From positions 62,001-126,000 of the forward strand of contig NZ_LAPT01000002.1 of NCBI RefSeq assembly GCF_003194385.1: a stretch of 64,000 nucleotides of DNA. Direction: 5' to 3'. Within the stretch, counting starts at the first letter, position 1, and each line of letters opens with the position of its first letter. A model generated the notes under the pieces. That model had not been told where the DNA came from and ran no database searches. It saw only the letters and a program-made list of their open reading frames with translations. Positions 25,160 to 34,304 of the stretch are shown here, piece by piece. This stretch comes from Pokkaliibacter plantistimulans (lineage in GTDB: Bacteria > Pseudomonadota > Gammaproteobacteria > Pseudomonadales > Balneatricaceae). A program made the translations under genes and the position numbers.

Positions 25160-26583
25160 CCTTCACCTCCGGTACTGGCAGCAGGCTGGGCCTTGCCGTC
25201 TTTGCTGTGAATGCTTTGCAGATACTGCTTGAGAACGTTCAGTGACGTGCTGATATCAGGCAGTTCAGGGGAGACCTTCACGGTCTGCAGTTCCTTGATG
25301 CCATCGATCAGGGCTTGGGTGGAAGACTGACGCTTGTCAAAGTAGCGGGGCAGCCATTGTTCGGCTTTCTGCAGGCTGCTGTCGTAGGCCTGTTGTTTGC
25401 CTTGTAGCAGGGCCAGCTGAGCCTGCTCCAGCATCAGGTGCAGGTTCTGCTGCAGATAGAAATGCTCCTGCGGTGACAGCAGCGGCTGTACTTCACCATC
25501 ACGACGATGAATTACGACCAGCTCGTTAAGCTTGTGCCAGGCCGTGTCCCAGGCTTTGCCAAGGTTTTCACTCCAGCTGGCGGCAGTCTGTTCATCCGTC
25601 ACTTCCTTGAGTACATCAGGCAGCACCTTCTGCTCAGTGACGGGCAGCAGGTCAAGGTGGTTGACCTGCTCGTTGAGGGCTGCCAGGCGCAGGAATAATC
25701 CCTCGGTGTCCAGCTTCGGTACGGCTTCGAGCCTGGCCAGGTCTTCAGCCACAGCCTTGCGTACCGGATAGGCGGAAACATCATCCAGATCACGCAGAAT
25801 CGTGTCGGCAGACTTCAGCATCGCCAGTGCGCCGGCTGCGCTCTTTTCGGTCATGATGCGCTGGTTAGCCAGACGCAGCAGGTACTCGACTTCAGCCAGG
25901 TCCCAGTCGCTGCGGCTGGTGCTGGTAAGGGCACGCATTTGCTGCAGGCCCTTGTCGACACGCTCCTCGACTTGCTGCATGGCATCGGTGGTGCTTTTGG
26001 TCTGGGCAGTGGCCTGCTGGATATCCGCTGACAGGGAGGCCTTGAGGCTGTCAAGGCTGCTACTCTGACTGGACTGCAGTGCGCTCAGGCGGCTGTCGAG
26101 GTTGTGCTCACTGGCTGCACTCTGCTGTTTGAGTTGATACTGTTGCCACACCGCATAACCGCCGAGACCCACCCCTCCAAGGGCCAGGATGATTGCCAGC
26201 CAGAGGGGGCCCTTGGCAGTCTTGGCAGGGGTCGGCTCAGCAGTGGAGATACTGCTGTCTTGGGGCGCGCTTTTGGGGGTCGATTGGCTCACTCTGTCGT
26301 TCCCGGTTGAGCTGGTGGAAGGCGAAGAAGGGGGCGTTGCGGTTGTGCGAGTAACGTTGCCAACCGTGGCAGCATCTGCCGTTTTCTGATGGTCAGTCGC
26401 ATCGGGTTTATCGCCTGGAGTCTCTGTGACTGTCGCTTCGCCGCTACTGCTGACATCAATGGTCGTATTGTTGTTAGATCTGGACTGACGGGATTTGTGT
26501 TGTCGACCGCGCCCTTTTGGCGGGCGGGTAGTCTCTTCCTGAGACTCTTCAGCCGGAGTTGTCGGTTTCTGCTGATCTGTCAT
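25156..26583 (-). CDS. hemX: HemX (uroporphyrinogen-III C-methyltransferase-like), membrane protein
   Basis: 475 residues. The first 130 residues are a Ser/Thr/Pro/Asp-rich disordered cytoplasmic segment with a basic patch (PPKGRGRQHKSRQ), followed by one transmembrane helix near 133-152 (PLWLAIILALGGVGLGGYAV). A coiled coil with many Gln/Ser (about 155-225) leads into the HemX domain (LAEVEYLLRLANQRIMTEK, DLDDVSAYPVRKAVAEDL). Despite the historical name no methyltransferase motif is seen. It probably scaffolds haem enzymes at the membrane with HemY. It lies 16 bases after hemD. Confidence 0.87.
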   Translation of the reverse strand: MTDQQKPTTPAEESQEETTRPPKGRGRQHKSRQSRSNNNTTIDVSSSGEATVTETPGDKPDATDHQKTADAATVGNVTRTTATPPSSPSTSSTGNDRVSQSTPKSAPQDSSISTAEPTPAKTAKGPLWLAIILALGGVGLGGYAVWQQYQLKQQSAASEHNLDSRLSALQSSQSSSLDSLKASLSADIQQATAQTKSTTDAMQQVEERVDKGLQQMRALTSTSRSDWDLAEVEYLLRLANQRIMTEKSAAGALAMLKSADTILRDLDDVSAYPVRKAVAEDLARLEAVPKLDTEGLFLRLAALNEQVNHLDLLPVTEQKVLPDVLKEVTDEQTAASWSENLGKAWDTAWHKLNELVVIHRRDGEVQPLLSPQEHFYLQQNLHLMLEQAQLALLQGKQQAYDSSLQKAEQWLPRYFDKRQSSTQALIDGIKELQTVKVSPELPDISTSLNVLKQYLQSIHSKDGKAQPAASTGGEG

Positions 26584-26599
26584 GCGAACATCCGTCCTG

Positions 26600-27403
26600 T
26601 TAGCAGATGGCGTCGTGGCGCCAACGGTTTATACATTCCAGCATGGCATCATCGCCTGCCCCTGTGCTCTGCCAGACATTGTTCCATCCCAGTGCTCTGG
26701 CCATATCAGCCAGACGCAGGCCGGGAACGATCAGAGCGACATCGCGCGGGCCCTGATAATGCTGGTTAAAGTGCTGCAGGGCTTCACCACTGGTCAGCAT
26801 GACCAGATCAAGATGAGCCAGTTGCTGCATCGCTGTTGCGGGCCAGGGGAGCGGACGACGCTGATAAAGTTCGGCATAGTCGACTCGGGCACCTCTGGCG
26901 GCCAGCGTTTCGCCCAGAAGAGCGCGCCCACCTGCACCCCGCAAAATTAATATTCGTTGCTCAGCAACCTGATCTGCCTGCAATACAGGCAAGTCGAGCA
27001 GTGCTTCGCTGTCTTCGCCCTCACTGGCCGTTACCGCCTCTATATCCCATTGGCGTAATTCGGCGGCAGTACCTGTACCCACGGCCAGCCAGTCTATTCC
27101 TAACGGTAACTGAGGCCAGTAGGTGTCAATCAGCGCACCGCCAAAACGGGCCGCAGGGCGACTGACGCAGATGACCTTAGCATAGAGGTCGAGGTCGAGA
27201 ATATACGACTTTGTTTGCGCAAAGCCGTTATCGCCTTCGTTCAGCGCCTGAGTTTCCAGTAGCGGCAGCCACAACGCCTGTGCGCCATTCTGCTGTAACC
27301 GCTGCTGCAGTTGGGCTCCCTGCGGAGCGGGGCGGGTAACCAGAATGGTCACACCCTCCAGCCGTGTTCCCGTTACGCAGTCAGCAGGCTGCTCGCTACT
27401 CAT
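26600..27403 (-). CDS. hemD: Uroporphyrinogen-III synthase HemD
   Basis: 267 residues. HemD closes and inverts ring D of hydroxymethylbilane to give uroporphyrinogen III. Family features: the N-terminal [10 protein letters not shown], the central [11 protein letters not shown] and [10 protein letters not shown], the [14 protein letters not shown] turn and a C-terminal [12 protein letters not shown]. Sequence conservation in HemD is always low, so context is the main support: it overlaps hemC by 4 bases (ATGA) and is followed by hemX. The first 14 residues are variable and the true start could be a few codons in. Confidence 0.88.
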   Translation of the reverse strand: MSSEQPADCVTGTRLEGVTILVTRPAPQGAQLQQRLQQNGAQALWLPLLETQALNEGDNGFAQTKSYILDLDLYAKVICVSRPAARFGGALIDTYWPQLPLGIDWLAVGTGTAAELRQWDIEAVTASEGEDSEALLDLPVLQADQVAEQRILILRGAGGRALLGETLAARGARVDYAELYQRRPLPWPATAMQQLAHLDLVMLTSGEALQHFNQHYQGPRDVALIVPGLRLADMARALGWNNVWQSTGAGDDAMLECINRWRHDAIC

Positions 27404-28350
27404 TGTTTGGTCGAGCCATAAACCGATTGCAGAATCGTCGCGGCCCCTTGGGACAGCAACGCTTCGGCGACCTGAATACCAAGGGCTTCGGCGTCAGATA
27501 CGGGTGCAGAGGCTTCCGCACGCAGCACCTTTGAGCCATCGGGGAGACCGACCAGACCACGCAGCCAGAGCTGCTCACCGGCTTCGGTATGCTGAATTTC
27601 TGCGAAACAGCCGATAGGCACCTGGCAGCCGCCTTCCAGATGGCGGTTCAGGGCTCGCTCAGCCAGTACTCGGGCTGCCGTCGGGCTGTGGTGCAGTGGG
27701 GCGAGCAGCGCCATCACGCGTTCATCCTGCAAGCGGCATTCAATGCCCACTGCGCCCTGGCCTCCGGCAGGCAGGCTTTGTACAGGAGAGATCTGCTGGC
27801 GGATGCGATCCTCCATCTGCAGGCGAATCAGCCCGGCACAGGCCAGAACAATGGCATCAAACTCACCGGCATCCAGTTTGGCCAGACGGGTATTGACGTT
27901 ACCCCGAAGGTCTCTGAGTTGCAGGTCAGGGCGATGGGCTCGCAGCTGCACTTGCCGACGCAGGCTGGACGTGCCGACTATTGCGCCGCTGGGCAGCGCA
28001 TCAATACTGTCATAGCGATTGCTGACAAACGCATCGAAAGGGTTTTCCCGTTCACAGATCACTGCCAGACCCAGACCTTCCGGAAAATCCATCGGTACAT
28101 CTTTCATGGAGTGCACGGCAATGTCGGCATCACCTTGCAGCATGGCGTGTTCCAGCTCCTTGACGAACAACCCCTTACCACCAATCTTGGCCAGCGGAGT
28201 ATCAAGCAGCTTGTCACCCCTGGTGGTCATGCCCACCAGCTCGACGTCGAGCTCTGGATGCACAGCCTGCAAGCGTGCCTTGACGTATTCGGCCTGCCAC
28301 AGGGCAAGAGGGCTCTGACGGGTGGCAATGCGCAGACGTTGTTGAGTCAT
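27400..28350 (-). CDS. hemC: Porphobilinogen deaminase (hydroxymethylbilane synthase) HemC
   Basis: 316 residues. It polymerises four porphobilinogens on a dipyrromethane cofactor. Visible motifs: [45 protein letters not shown] (catalytic Asp), [11 protein letters not shown] (substrate-binding Arg), LRGNVNTRL and [12 protein letters not shown], whose first Cys carries the cofactor. First gene of hemC-hemD-hemX-hemY. A TAGAAT at 28612-28617 (minus strand) may be the -10 of its promoter. Confidence 0.95.
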   Translation of the reverse strand: MTQQRLRIATRQSPLALWQAEYVKARLQAVHPELDVELVGMTTRGDKLLDTPLAKIGGKGLFVKELEHAMLQGDADIAVHSMKDVPMDFPEGLGLAVICERENPFDAFVSNRYDSIDALPSGAIVGTSSLRRQVQLRAHRPDLQLRDLRGNVNTRLAKLDAGEFDAIVLACAGLIRLQMEDRIRQQISPVQSLPAGGQGAVGIECRLQDERVMALLAPLHHSPTAARVLAERALNRHLEGGCQVPIGCFAEIQHTEAGEQLWLRGLVGLPDGSKVLRAEASAPVSDAEALGIQVAEALLSQGAATILQSVYGSTKQ

Positions 28351-28870
28351 GGTTCTGTTCTTCGAGCTGAGGTCGATAGGTGCGTCTATCGAACCGGATA
28401 CGGGTCATTCATGGAGCAACCTGTCTGAACGCTCTCCACCCTTGTCCTGAAAACCACTGGTAGTCTTCAGTGCGGGTAAATGCAGCGGCACAACGGATTA
28501 TTCCTTGTTCGGACCGCTCGGTTCCAACGGGCTACCTGCGACCGTCAAATGAGCCAAGCCACTGGTGCAAGGTTCAGCACCAGCGAACGGGGGGTCACGA
28601 AAATGGGCCTTATTCTAACAAAAGAACCCGGCTGAACCATGATCAAGATGCGCTATTTGGTTACGGTGGGCGAGTGAAATGGATGATTTGCCGGGCGCAT
28701 GTCGTGCAAAAGCAAGGTGGATGTCGTTGTGATCCATGAAGGTTGGGAGAGTGATCCAGGCTGGCAAGCAGATTCTTGCTCTTTGCTGAGGTTTTTCCCT
28801 CGCCATGGCTGGAGTATGATGCTGGCCCAGTCTTTTCCCCATGATTCCCCCGCCTGCTGAAGGAGTCGTC
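28351..28870. other. 520-base intergenic region hemC / DUF423 gene
   Basis: No coding frame is convincing on either strand. On the minus strand TAGAAT (28612-28617) could be the hemC -10, with only a poor -35, and would give a leader of about 260 bases. A CTGGTGC/GCACCAG hairpin (28562-28583) would lie in that leader. An argH gene, the usual divergent neighbour of hemC in gammaproteobacteria, is absent. Confidence 0.4.
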
Positions 28871-29251
28871 ATGAACCCTGCTCTGGCCATTCTGCTTGCC
28901 GCCCTCAACGGTTTTTGTGCTGTCGCCATGGGAGCCTTTGCTGCCCACGGTCTCAAGACACGCCTTGATGACTATCATCTTGGCGTCATTAATACCGCTG
29001 CACATTATCAGCTGGCCCATGCGCTGGCGTTGTTGCTGGCCGGTTTGCTGATGATTCACTGGCCTGCTGCTGCTTTACGCTGGGCAGCCTGGGGCTGGTT
29101 TGTCGGGATGCTGATCTTTTCAGGCAGCCTCTATGTACTGGGAATGACCGGCATCAAATGGCTGGGCGCCATTACACCTGTTGGTGGGCTGGGATTGTTG
29201 CTCGGTTGGGGGTTGGTCGCTTGGGCTGCCTGGCGGCAGTTACAGGCCTGA
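28871..29251 (+). CDS. DUF423 (YgdD-type) small integral membrane protein
   Basis: 126 residues with four hydrophobic helices. The N-terminus ALNGFCAVAMGAFAAHGLK and the segments AAHYQLAHALALL and GSLYVLGMTGIKWLGAITPVGG are the hallmark of DUF423. Its function is unknown. ATG 28871 is chosen because AAGGAG lies 6 bases before it. It is 68 bases from thiS and may be co-transcribed. Confidence 0.88.
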   Translation: MNPALAILLAALNGFCAVAMGAFAAHGLKTRLDDYHLGVINTAAHYQLAHALALLLAGLLMIHWPAAALRWAAWGWFVGMLIFSGSLYVLGMTGIKWLGAITPVGGLGLLLGWGLVAWAAWRQLQA

Positions 29252-29319
29252 ATATGTTCATGCTCTGAAAATAGCTGGCAACGCATCCATCACATACTAC
29301 GCATTGAGGCTCTCTGGAG

Positions 29320-29523
29320 ATGATTGAAGTATCGGTAAACGGTGAGAACACACAGCTGCCTGAGGGGGCCGTGCTGGCTCATCTGCTGGAACAGATGGAA
29401 CTGTTGGGCAAGCGTATTGCCGTCGAACTTAATATGGAGATCGTGCCCCGTAGCCTGCATGGTGAGACCGTGCTGCAGGCCGGTGACCGTGTGGAAATCG
29501 TCCATGCGATTGGTGGTGGCTGA
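29320..29523 (+). CDS. thiS: Sulfur carrier protein ThiS
   Basis: 67 residues with a ubiquitin-like fold, ending in the required Gly-Gly (VEIVHAIGGG). ThiS is adenylated at this C-terminus and converted to a thiocarboxylate that donates sulfur to ThiG for the thiazole of thiamin. The ThiS signature LNMEIVPRS is present. GGAG abuts the ATG directly, which is too close; GAGG 10 bases upstream may be the functional site. thiG follows after 63 bases. Confidence 0.92.
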   Translation: MIEVSVNGENTQLPEGAVLAHLLEQMELLGKRIAVELNMEIVPRSLHGETVLQAGDRVEIVHAIGGG

Positions 29524-29586
29524 ACCACTCTTCCGCCCACTACAGATTATTCAAGCTCTTTCGCTCGCCTGATCAGGAGAAGCATC

Positions 29587-30372
29587 GTGTCACAGGACAA
29601 CCTGGTAATCGCCGGAAAAATGTATCAGTCCCGTCTGTTGGTGGGGACCGGCAAGTACAAGGATCTGGAAGAAACCCGGCTGGCCATTGAAGCCAGTGGG
29701 GCTGAGATTGTTACCGTGGCGGTGCGTCGTACCAACATTGGGCAGAACCCGGGCGAACCGAATTTGCTGGATGTCATTAACCCTGAGCGTTACACCATTC
29801 TGCCCAATACCGCGGGCTGCTTTAATGCCGAAGAGGCCATTCGTACCTGCCGTCTGGCACGTGAACTGCTGGATGGACATGATCTGGTCAAACTGGAAGT
29901 GTTAGCTGATCAGCAGACCCTGTACCCCAATGTGGTTGAGACCCTGAAGGCAGCAGAAGTGCTGGTCAGGGAAGGCTTCAAGGTGATGGTGTACACCAGC
30001 GATGACCCGATCATCGCCAAAGAGCTGGAGCAGATCGGTTGCGTCGCGGTAATGCCGCTAGGCTCTCTGATCGGCTCTGGTCTGGGTATCGTCAATCCTT
30101 ACAACCTGCGCATTATTCTTGAGCGGGCTACGGTACCCATTCTGGTGGATGCGGGAGTAGGTACCGCATCGGATGCGGCCATTGCTATGGAGCTTGGCTG
30201 TGAAGGTGTGCTGATGAACACGGCGATTGCTGCCGCTCAGCAACCTGTACTGATGGCATCGGCCATGAAGAAGGCCGTAGAAGCAGGCCGTGAGGCTTTT
30301 CTGGCAGGACGCATGCCCCGCAAGTTGTACGGTGGCGCATCATCACCGGTAGACGGCACCATTTTCCGCTAA
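29587..30372 (+). CDS. thiG: Thiazole synthase ThiG
   Basis: 261 residues, a TIM barrel. It condenses deoxyxylulose phosphate, dehydroglycine and ThiS thiocarboxylate into the thiamin thiazole. Motifs: [31 protein letters not shown], the Schiff-base Lys in [20 protein letters not shown] and [18 protein letters not shown]. Start is GTG 29587 behind AGGAG (29574-29578). In pseudomonads trmB follows thiG directly; here four kilobases of other genes intervene. Confidence 0.95.
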   Translation: MSQDNLVIAGKMYQSRLLVGTGKYKDLEETRLAIEASGAEIVTVAVRRTNIGQNPGEPNLLDVINPERYTILPNTAGCFNAEEAIRTCRLARELLDGHDLVKLEVLADQQTLYPNVVETLKAAEVLVREGFKVMVYTSDDPIIAKELEQIGCVAVMPLGSLIGSGLGIVNPYNLRIILERATVPILVDAGVGTASDAAIAMELGCEGVLMNTAIAAAQQPVLMASAMKKAVEAGREAFLAGRMPRKLYGGASSPVDGTIFR

Positions 30373-30475
30373 CGGTCAGCTCCGGTTTCTGTGCCTGAAA
30401 AGTGGCGGCCGCGCATATTGTTATGTGGCCGCTGTTTGTCGGTATTGGCACGCCGGAGCGAAAACGTCTGCAGCT

Positions 30476-31678
30476 TTAGGCTGTCAGCAATTTAAACGGT
30501 AACGGTGCAGGTTTGCCCGGCAGGGCATAGTCCAGCTGCCAGACTTCACTGACCACGCTCTGGTAGAGCGAGTGGAAGTCCAGTCCGTATGTCATGTTGT
30601 CATTATCGGTCAGCTGAGACAGGTCGAAGGTATCTCCGTACACGCCACCTTTGACCTTCCCGCCCATAACGAATACAGGCGCACCGGTACCGTGATCGGT
30701 GCCACCAGAGCCATTTTCCTTCGGTCTTCTACCAAACTCTGAAAAGGTCATGACCAGCGTGTTGTCCCAGTGACCGCTGTCGATCAGCGCTATGCGCAGG
30801 GCTGACATGGATTCAGCGAAGACCTTCAGCAGCTGGGCGTGGGTATTGGCCTGACCCCGATGGGTATCAAAGCTTCCCAGTGCCAGCTTGTACACCGGCA
30901 GTTCTGCTCCCATTCCCATCAAGCGGGCAACATTGCTGGCCTGCGTACCGAACGGATACCTGGGGAAGGTGGTCTTAACGGGTTGCTCACTGTCATGCAG
31001 TTTATTGAGCCAGGCAACACCCTGATTCACTTGCTGTTGCAGCCTTACAATAGCCTGCTGTTCGCCACTACTCTGTTGGCCATACTGCATGTTGAAGACA
31101 TGTTGGCGCTTAAGAAACTGATCCAGATTGCCATCCAGTGCCAGTACACGTCCGCGGGTGCCATTGAGAGGCCCCAGCGCCCCGCCAAGCACGATGGCGT
31201 CGCAGGGCAGACGGTTGGCCATGTGCGGCAACACAGGGTCAAGCCAGCCACTTTTCAGATACTGATCGCTGGCCGAGGCGGTTTCCCAGATCTCGATGGA
31301 GCGAAAATGCGAGAGGATGGGCGACGGGTAGCCGACATTCTGCAGCAGGGCTAGCTGTCCTGCTTCCCAGCTAGGCATCAGCGCTTGCAGCGAGGGATGA
31401 AACGCCAGCTCGTCGCCTAAGGTAAGCTGCTGCTCCTTGTTGATATGTAGCGTAGGGCGTAGCGCGTAGTAGCTGTCCTGGCGGTACGGGATCAGGGTGT
31501 TGAGGCCGTCATTGCCGCCTTGCAGCTGGACCAGAATAACGGTCTTTCTGCGGGCTTTCGGCGTTGAATCGGCCCAGGCCAGTACAGGTGAGACCGCATG
31601 AATCGCCGCCAGCCCGGCTCCGAGTTGTAACAAGCAGCGACGAGTAGGGTTAAAGGCCCGGGATGTGTTGTGCTTCAT
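30476..31678 (-). CDS. DUF1501 secreted protein (Tat-type signal)
   Basis: 400 residues. An N-terminal twin-arginine motif (PTRRCLLQLGAG) and hydrophobic stretch ending near SPVLAWA indicate Tat export. The body has DUF1501 hallmarks: LVQLQGGNDGLNTLIPY, LHINKEQQL, FHPSLQAL, FDTHRGQ, MTFSEFGRRPKENGSGGTDHGTG and VFVMGGKVKGGVYGD. The fold is related to alkaline phosphatase/sulfatase-type enzymes, but no activity is firmly established. It lies 12 bases after the DUF1800 gene. A weak GCGGCC/GGCCGC stem near 30405-30432 lies between it and the thiG end. Confidence 0.85.
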   Translation of the reverse strand: MKHNTSRAFNPTRRCLLQLGAGLAAIHAVSPVLAWADSTPKARRKTVILVQLQGGNDGLNTLIPYRQDSYYALRPTLHINKEQQLTLGDELAFHPSLQALMPSWEAGQLALLQNVGYPSPILSHFRSIEIWETASASDQYLKSGWLDPVLPHMANRLPCDAIVLGGALGPLNGTRGRVLALDGNLDQFLKRQHVFNMQYGQQSSGEQQAIVRLQQQVNQGVAWLNKLHDSEQPVKTTFPRYPFGTQASNVARLMGMGAELPVYKLALGSFDTHRGQANTHAQLLKVFAESMSALRIALIDSGHWDNTLVMTFSEFGRRPKENGSGGTDHGTGAPVFVMGGKVKGGVYGDTFDLSQLTDNDNMTYGLDFHSLYQSVVSEVWQLDYALPGKPAPLPFKLLTA

Positions 31679-31690
31679 ACATCCTCCAGA

Positions 31691-32881
31691 TTATTTCAGT
31701 TGGAAGGACGGGTCTGTCAGCCACTGCACGATTTTTTGCGGGCAACGACTGGCGAACTCTTTGCGTAAGGGGGGAGTAGGCATCAACTCAGCAAGGGCGT
31801 CGGTCGAGCAGGCCTGGTGCTGGTCGATAAGGCGCTTTCCGTATTGCCTGCCATAGCTGGCGAGGATGTTTTGCCTGTATATGAGATAGGTTGAGGTAAG
31901 CCAGTCATTGCTGCTGGGCCAGCCTTTAACGTTAGGTGGATTGAGCAGATCCTGCCCCAGTCTCCTTAACTGCTTGGCCACATCCGCGGAGGGAAAGTCG
32001 TTCCCGGTCTTCACCAGTGTGGGGATCAACAGCTCCACAGGTGATTTGACCTGATTGCGTGGTCTGTTGCGATATTCATCTGTCGCCTTGATAGCATCAA
32101 TCAGATCGGCGATTTCATAGTTCTGATAAAATCCCTGCGCCAGCTGGTTAACGCGTTGCGGTGCTGGCTTCCCTACCCAGTAGGCCCATAACTTTTCTGT
32201 AATAAAATGAGCCGTTTCGGGATTGTTGAGCACAATGTCGAGAATATCATCGCCGTTCAGCTTGCCGCTGTGATCCATGAAGCTCTTGTCACTGTCATCG
32301 TGCTGTTTGAGGTTAAACACGAACTGGCGCTGCTTATTCAGACTCCAGCCAGTGAAAGCACGGGCGGCTTCCTTTACGTCCTGCTCACTATAGTGACCTT
32401 CGCCAAGGGTAAAGAGTTCCAGTACTTCGCGGGCAAAGTTCTCATTGGGAGCCTGCCGCAGATTACGTACGCCATCGAGGTAAATCAGCATTGCCGGGTC
32501 TTTGGCCATGGCGTGCAGGAACACGCGAAAATTACCCATGGCATAGCGAGTGATCAGCTCGTGTTGTTGCCACATCAGGTTGGGGAGCCTGACTTTCTGG
32601 ATGCTGGAGGTGAAGTGGTTGTGCCAGAACAGTACCATGCGACTGGTATCAGACAGCTTGTCAGCACGCATCTGATCGATCCAGGCGGCTTTTAAATCTT
32701 CATTACATTGATTGAAGCTTTTGGTGTACGCAGGCCTGTCTTCCTGAGGAATTTGTCCTGGAAGTACCCACTCGCGCGAGAGACAGTCTGGTGGAGTGGC
32801 AGCTTGCGCAGCAATGGGCAGGCACAACAGGAACAGGCCCAGCAAACCGACACTGTGAAGATGCGTTAATACTTTAGACAT
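31691..32881 (-). CDS. DUF1800 secreted protein
   Basis: 396 residues with a Sec-type signal peptide ending at PIAAQA. DUF1800 signatures: RMVLFWHNHFTSS, NENFAREVLELFTLGEGHYSEQDVKEAARAFTGW and the C-terminal LGQDLLNPPNVKGWPSS. It is rather short for the family because the usual N-terminal helical part is reduced to about 50 residues. DUF1800 and DUF1501 genes are commonly paired; both products are predicted to work outside the cytoplasm, perhaps at the surface, but the role is unknown. First gene of this pair; its promoter must lie in 32882-33023. Confidence 0.83.
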   Translation of the reverse strand: MSKVLTHLHSVGLLGLFLLCLPIAAQAATPPDCLSREWVLPGQIPQEDRPAYTKSFNQCNEDLKAAWIDQMRADKLSDTSRMVLFWHNHFTSSIQKVRLPNLMWQQHELITRYAMGNFRVFLHAMAKDPAMLIYLDGVRNLRQAPNENFAREVLELFTLGEGHYSEQDVKEAARAFTGWSLNKQRQFVFNLKQHDDSDKSFMDHSGKLNGDDILDIVLNNPETAHFITEKLWAYWVGKPAPQRVNQLAQGFYQNYEIADLIDAIKATDEYRNRPRNQVKSPVELLIPTLVKTGNDFPSADVAKQLRRLGQDLLNPPNVKGWPSSNDWLTSTYLIYRQNILASYGRQYGKRLIDQHQACSTDALAELMPTPPLRKEFASRCPQKIVQWLTDPSFQLK

Positions 32882-33023
32882 GATGACTGGCGGCTCCCTC
32901 TACGACATCAAACAATCATGGTAGCGGGAGAGAGGTCCTGACTTCCGCCACCTCCTGAAGAGTTTAATGTTGGCGCTGTCAGGGCGTTAGAGGCAAAGCG
33001 GTATAAAACGTATCGATGTGTAC

Positions 33024-33069
33024 AAAAAATGAACGCTCTGTAGGGTGGTTGCGCACCAACAGAGCGCTT
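33024..33069 (-). terminator. Rho-independent terminator of the DHH gene
   Basis: Reading leftwards, GCGCTCTGT pairs with ACAGAGCGTT around a loop that itself holds GGTG...CACC complementarity, then CATTTTTTG follows. It ends the DHH-gene transcript 13 bases past the stop and isolates it from the DUF1800/DUF1501 pair. Confidence 0.8.
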
Positions 33070-33081
33070 AAAGTGGCTGGG

Positions 33082-34017
33082 TCAGCCGTCCTGGTTGATC
33101 TTGCTGATCAGTTCCTGCAGTACCGTGCTGGCCTGATCATTGGCCACCTGACAGGTCCCCGCGTTGGCATGACCGCCACCACCGTATTGCAGGCAGAGTT
33201 CACCGATATTGGTGTTGGAGCTGCGGTTCAGAATCGATTTGCCGACCGCAAATACGGTGTTCAGCTGCTTTAGCCCCCACATCTGGTGAATGGAAATATT
33301 GCACTCGGCGAACAGGGCATAGATGGTGAAGCGATTGGTGGCGTAGATGGTCTCTTCGTCACGCAGGTCCAGTACCACCAGATTGCCATGTACGGTGGCA
33401 CAGCGTTTTAACTGGTCCACTGCTTTTTCGGCATGATCGAAATACAGTTCCACCCGCTCTTTTACATCGGGCAGCGCCAGAATGTCTTCAATGCTGTGAT
33501 TGGCGCAGTAGGCAATCAGTTCCATCATCAACTGGTAGTTGGAGATGCGGAATTCACGGAAGCGGCCAAGGCCGGTGCGGGCATCCATGATGAAGTTGAG
33601 CAGTACCCAGCCCTCGGGGTGCAGAATTTCTTCACGGTTGAAACGGGCGGCGTCCCCCTTGTCCACGGCCTCCATCATATCGTTCCAGGAGGCCGGGAAA
33701 CGCTCGGTACCACCGTAATAGTCATAGACCACGCGGGCCGCAGAGGGCGCTGCGGGGTCGATAATATGGTTGTCGGCCTTGTCCTTGTTACGCAGGGTTT
33801 CGCTCAGGTGATGGTCGAAAGCCAGGTGGCAGCCAGCAACATAGGGCAGGTTGGTGGTGATGTCCCGCTCGCTGATGTCGATCAGCCCGTCCTGCATATC
33901 CTTGGGGTGTACAAATTTGATGTCATCGATCAGACCAAGGTGGCGAAGGAGCACGGCGCAGACCAGGCCGTCGAAATCGCTGCGGGTGACCAGACGATAG
34001 GTGGTGGGTGTCGACAT
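33082..34017 (-). CDS. DHH-family phosphoesterase
   Basis: 311 residues. The DHH domain has SDFDGLVCAVLL, a metal-binding AFDHHLSET and conserved Asp residues. The C-terminal DHHA1-type RNA/nucleotide-binding part has QYGGGGHANAGTCQV. Family members cleave short oligoribonucleotides, pAp, cyclic-dinucleotide products or polyphosphate; which of these applies cannot be told. The second of two adjacent ATGs (34017) is chosen because GGAGG is then 5 bases away. The gene stands alone between the DUF1800 promoter region and divergent trmB. Confidence 0.83.
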   Translation of the reverse strand: MSTPTTYRLVTRSDFDGLVCAVLLRHLGLIDDIKFVHPKDMQDGLIDISERDITTNLPYVAGCHLAFDHHLSETLRNKDKADNHIIDPAAPSAARVVYDYYGGTERFPASWNDMMEAVDKGDAARFNREEILHPEGWVLLNFIMDARTGLGRFREFRISNYQLMMELIAYCANHSIEDILALPDVKERVELYFDHAEKAVDQLKRCATVHGNLVVLDLRDEETIYATNRFTIYALFAECNISIHQMWGLKQLNTVFAVGKSILNRSSNTNIGELCLQYGGGGHANAGTCQVANDQASTVLQELISKINQDG

Positions 34018-34172
34018 CATATCCTCCCATGGAATCGGTTTTACGTCGGAATGGTGGGTGGCGGTCAGTCCTGACCTGTTCCGCGCGTACTAAAAGCTGC
34101 CTTTGTTTATAACGTATTCCTGAAATAACGCTAGCTGCTCTTGGTTGCGTGAAGCATCTACAGGATGTGCTG

Positions 34173-34200
34173 TTGACCGCTATGGCTGGCGCGCTAGAAT
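34173..34200 (+). promoter_or_regulatory. sigma70-type promoter of trmB
   Basis: TTGACC (34173-34178), a 16-base spacer and TAGAAT (34195-34200), about 105 bases before the trmB start. The hexamers match consensus well. Confidence 0.65.
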
Positions 34201-34304
34201 AGCCGCCTATTTTTTCATCAGTGTTAAGGCAGGGCTGTGACCTGCGACACTACTCTGGTAGAACGGCCGAATGAACAGGCTGCTACTTTCTCTTCACTCA
34301 TGGC

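Noticed and set aside
27589-28428. 279-codon plus-strand frame over hemC
   Set aside because: Antisense to highly conserved hemC; no motif of its own.
28470-28739. 89-codon frame in the hemC / DUF423 gap
   Set aside because: No Shine-Dalgarno and random-looking composition; it would overlap the probable hemC promoter.
29252-29319. TPP riboswitch before thiS-thiG
   Set aside because: The short gap has no THI-box core sequences and is too small for the aptamer.
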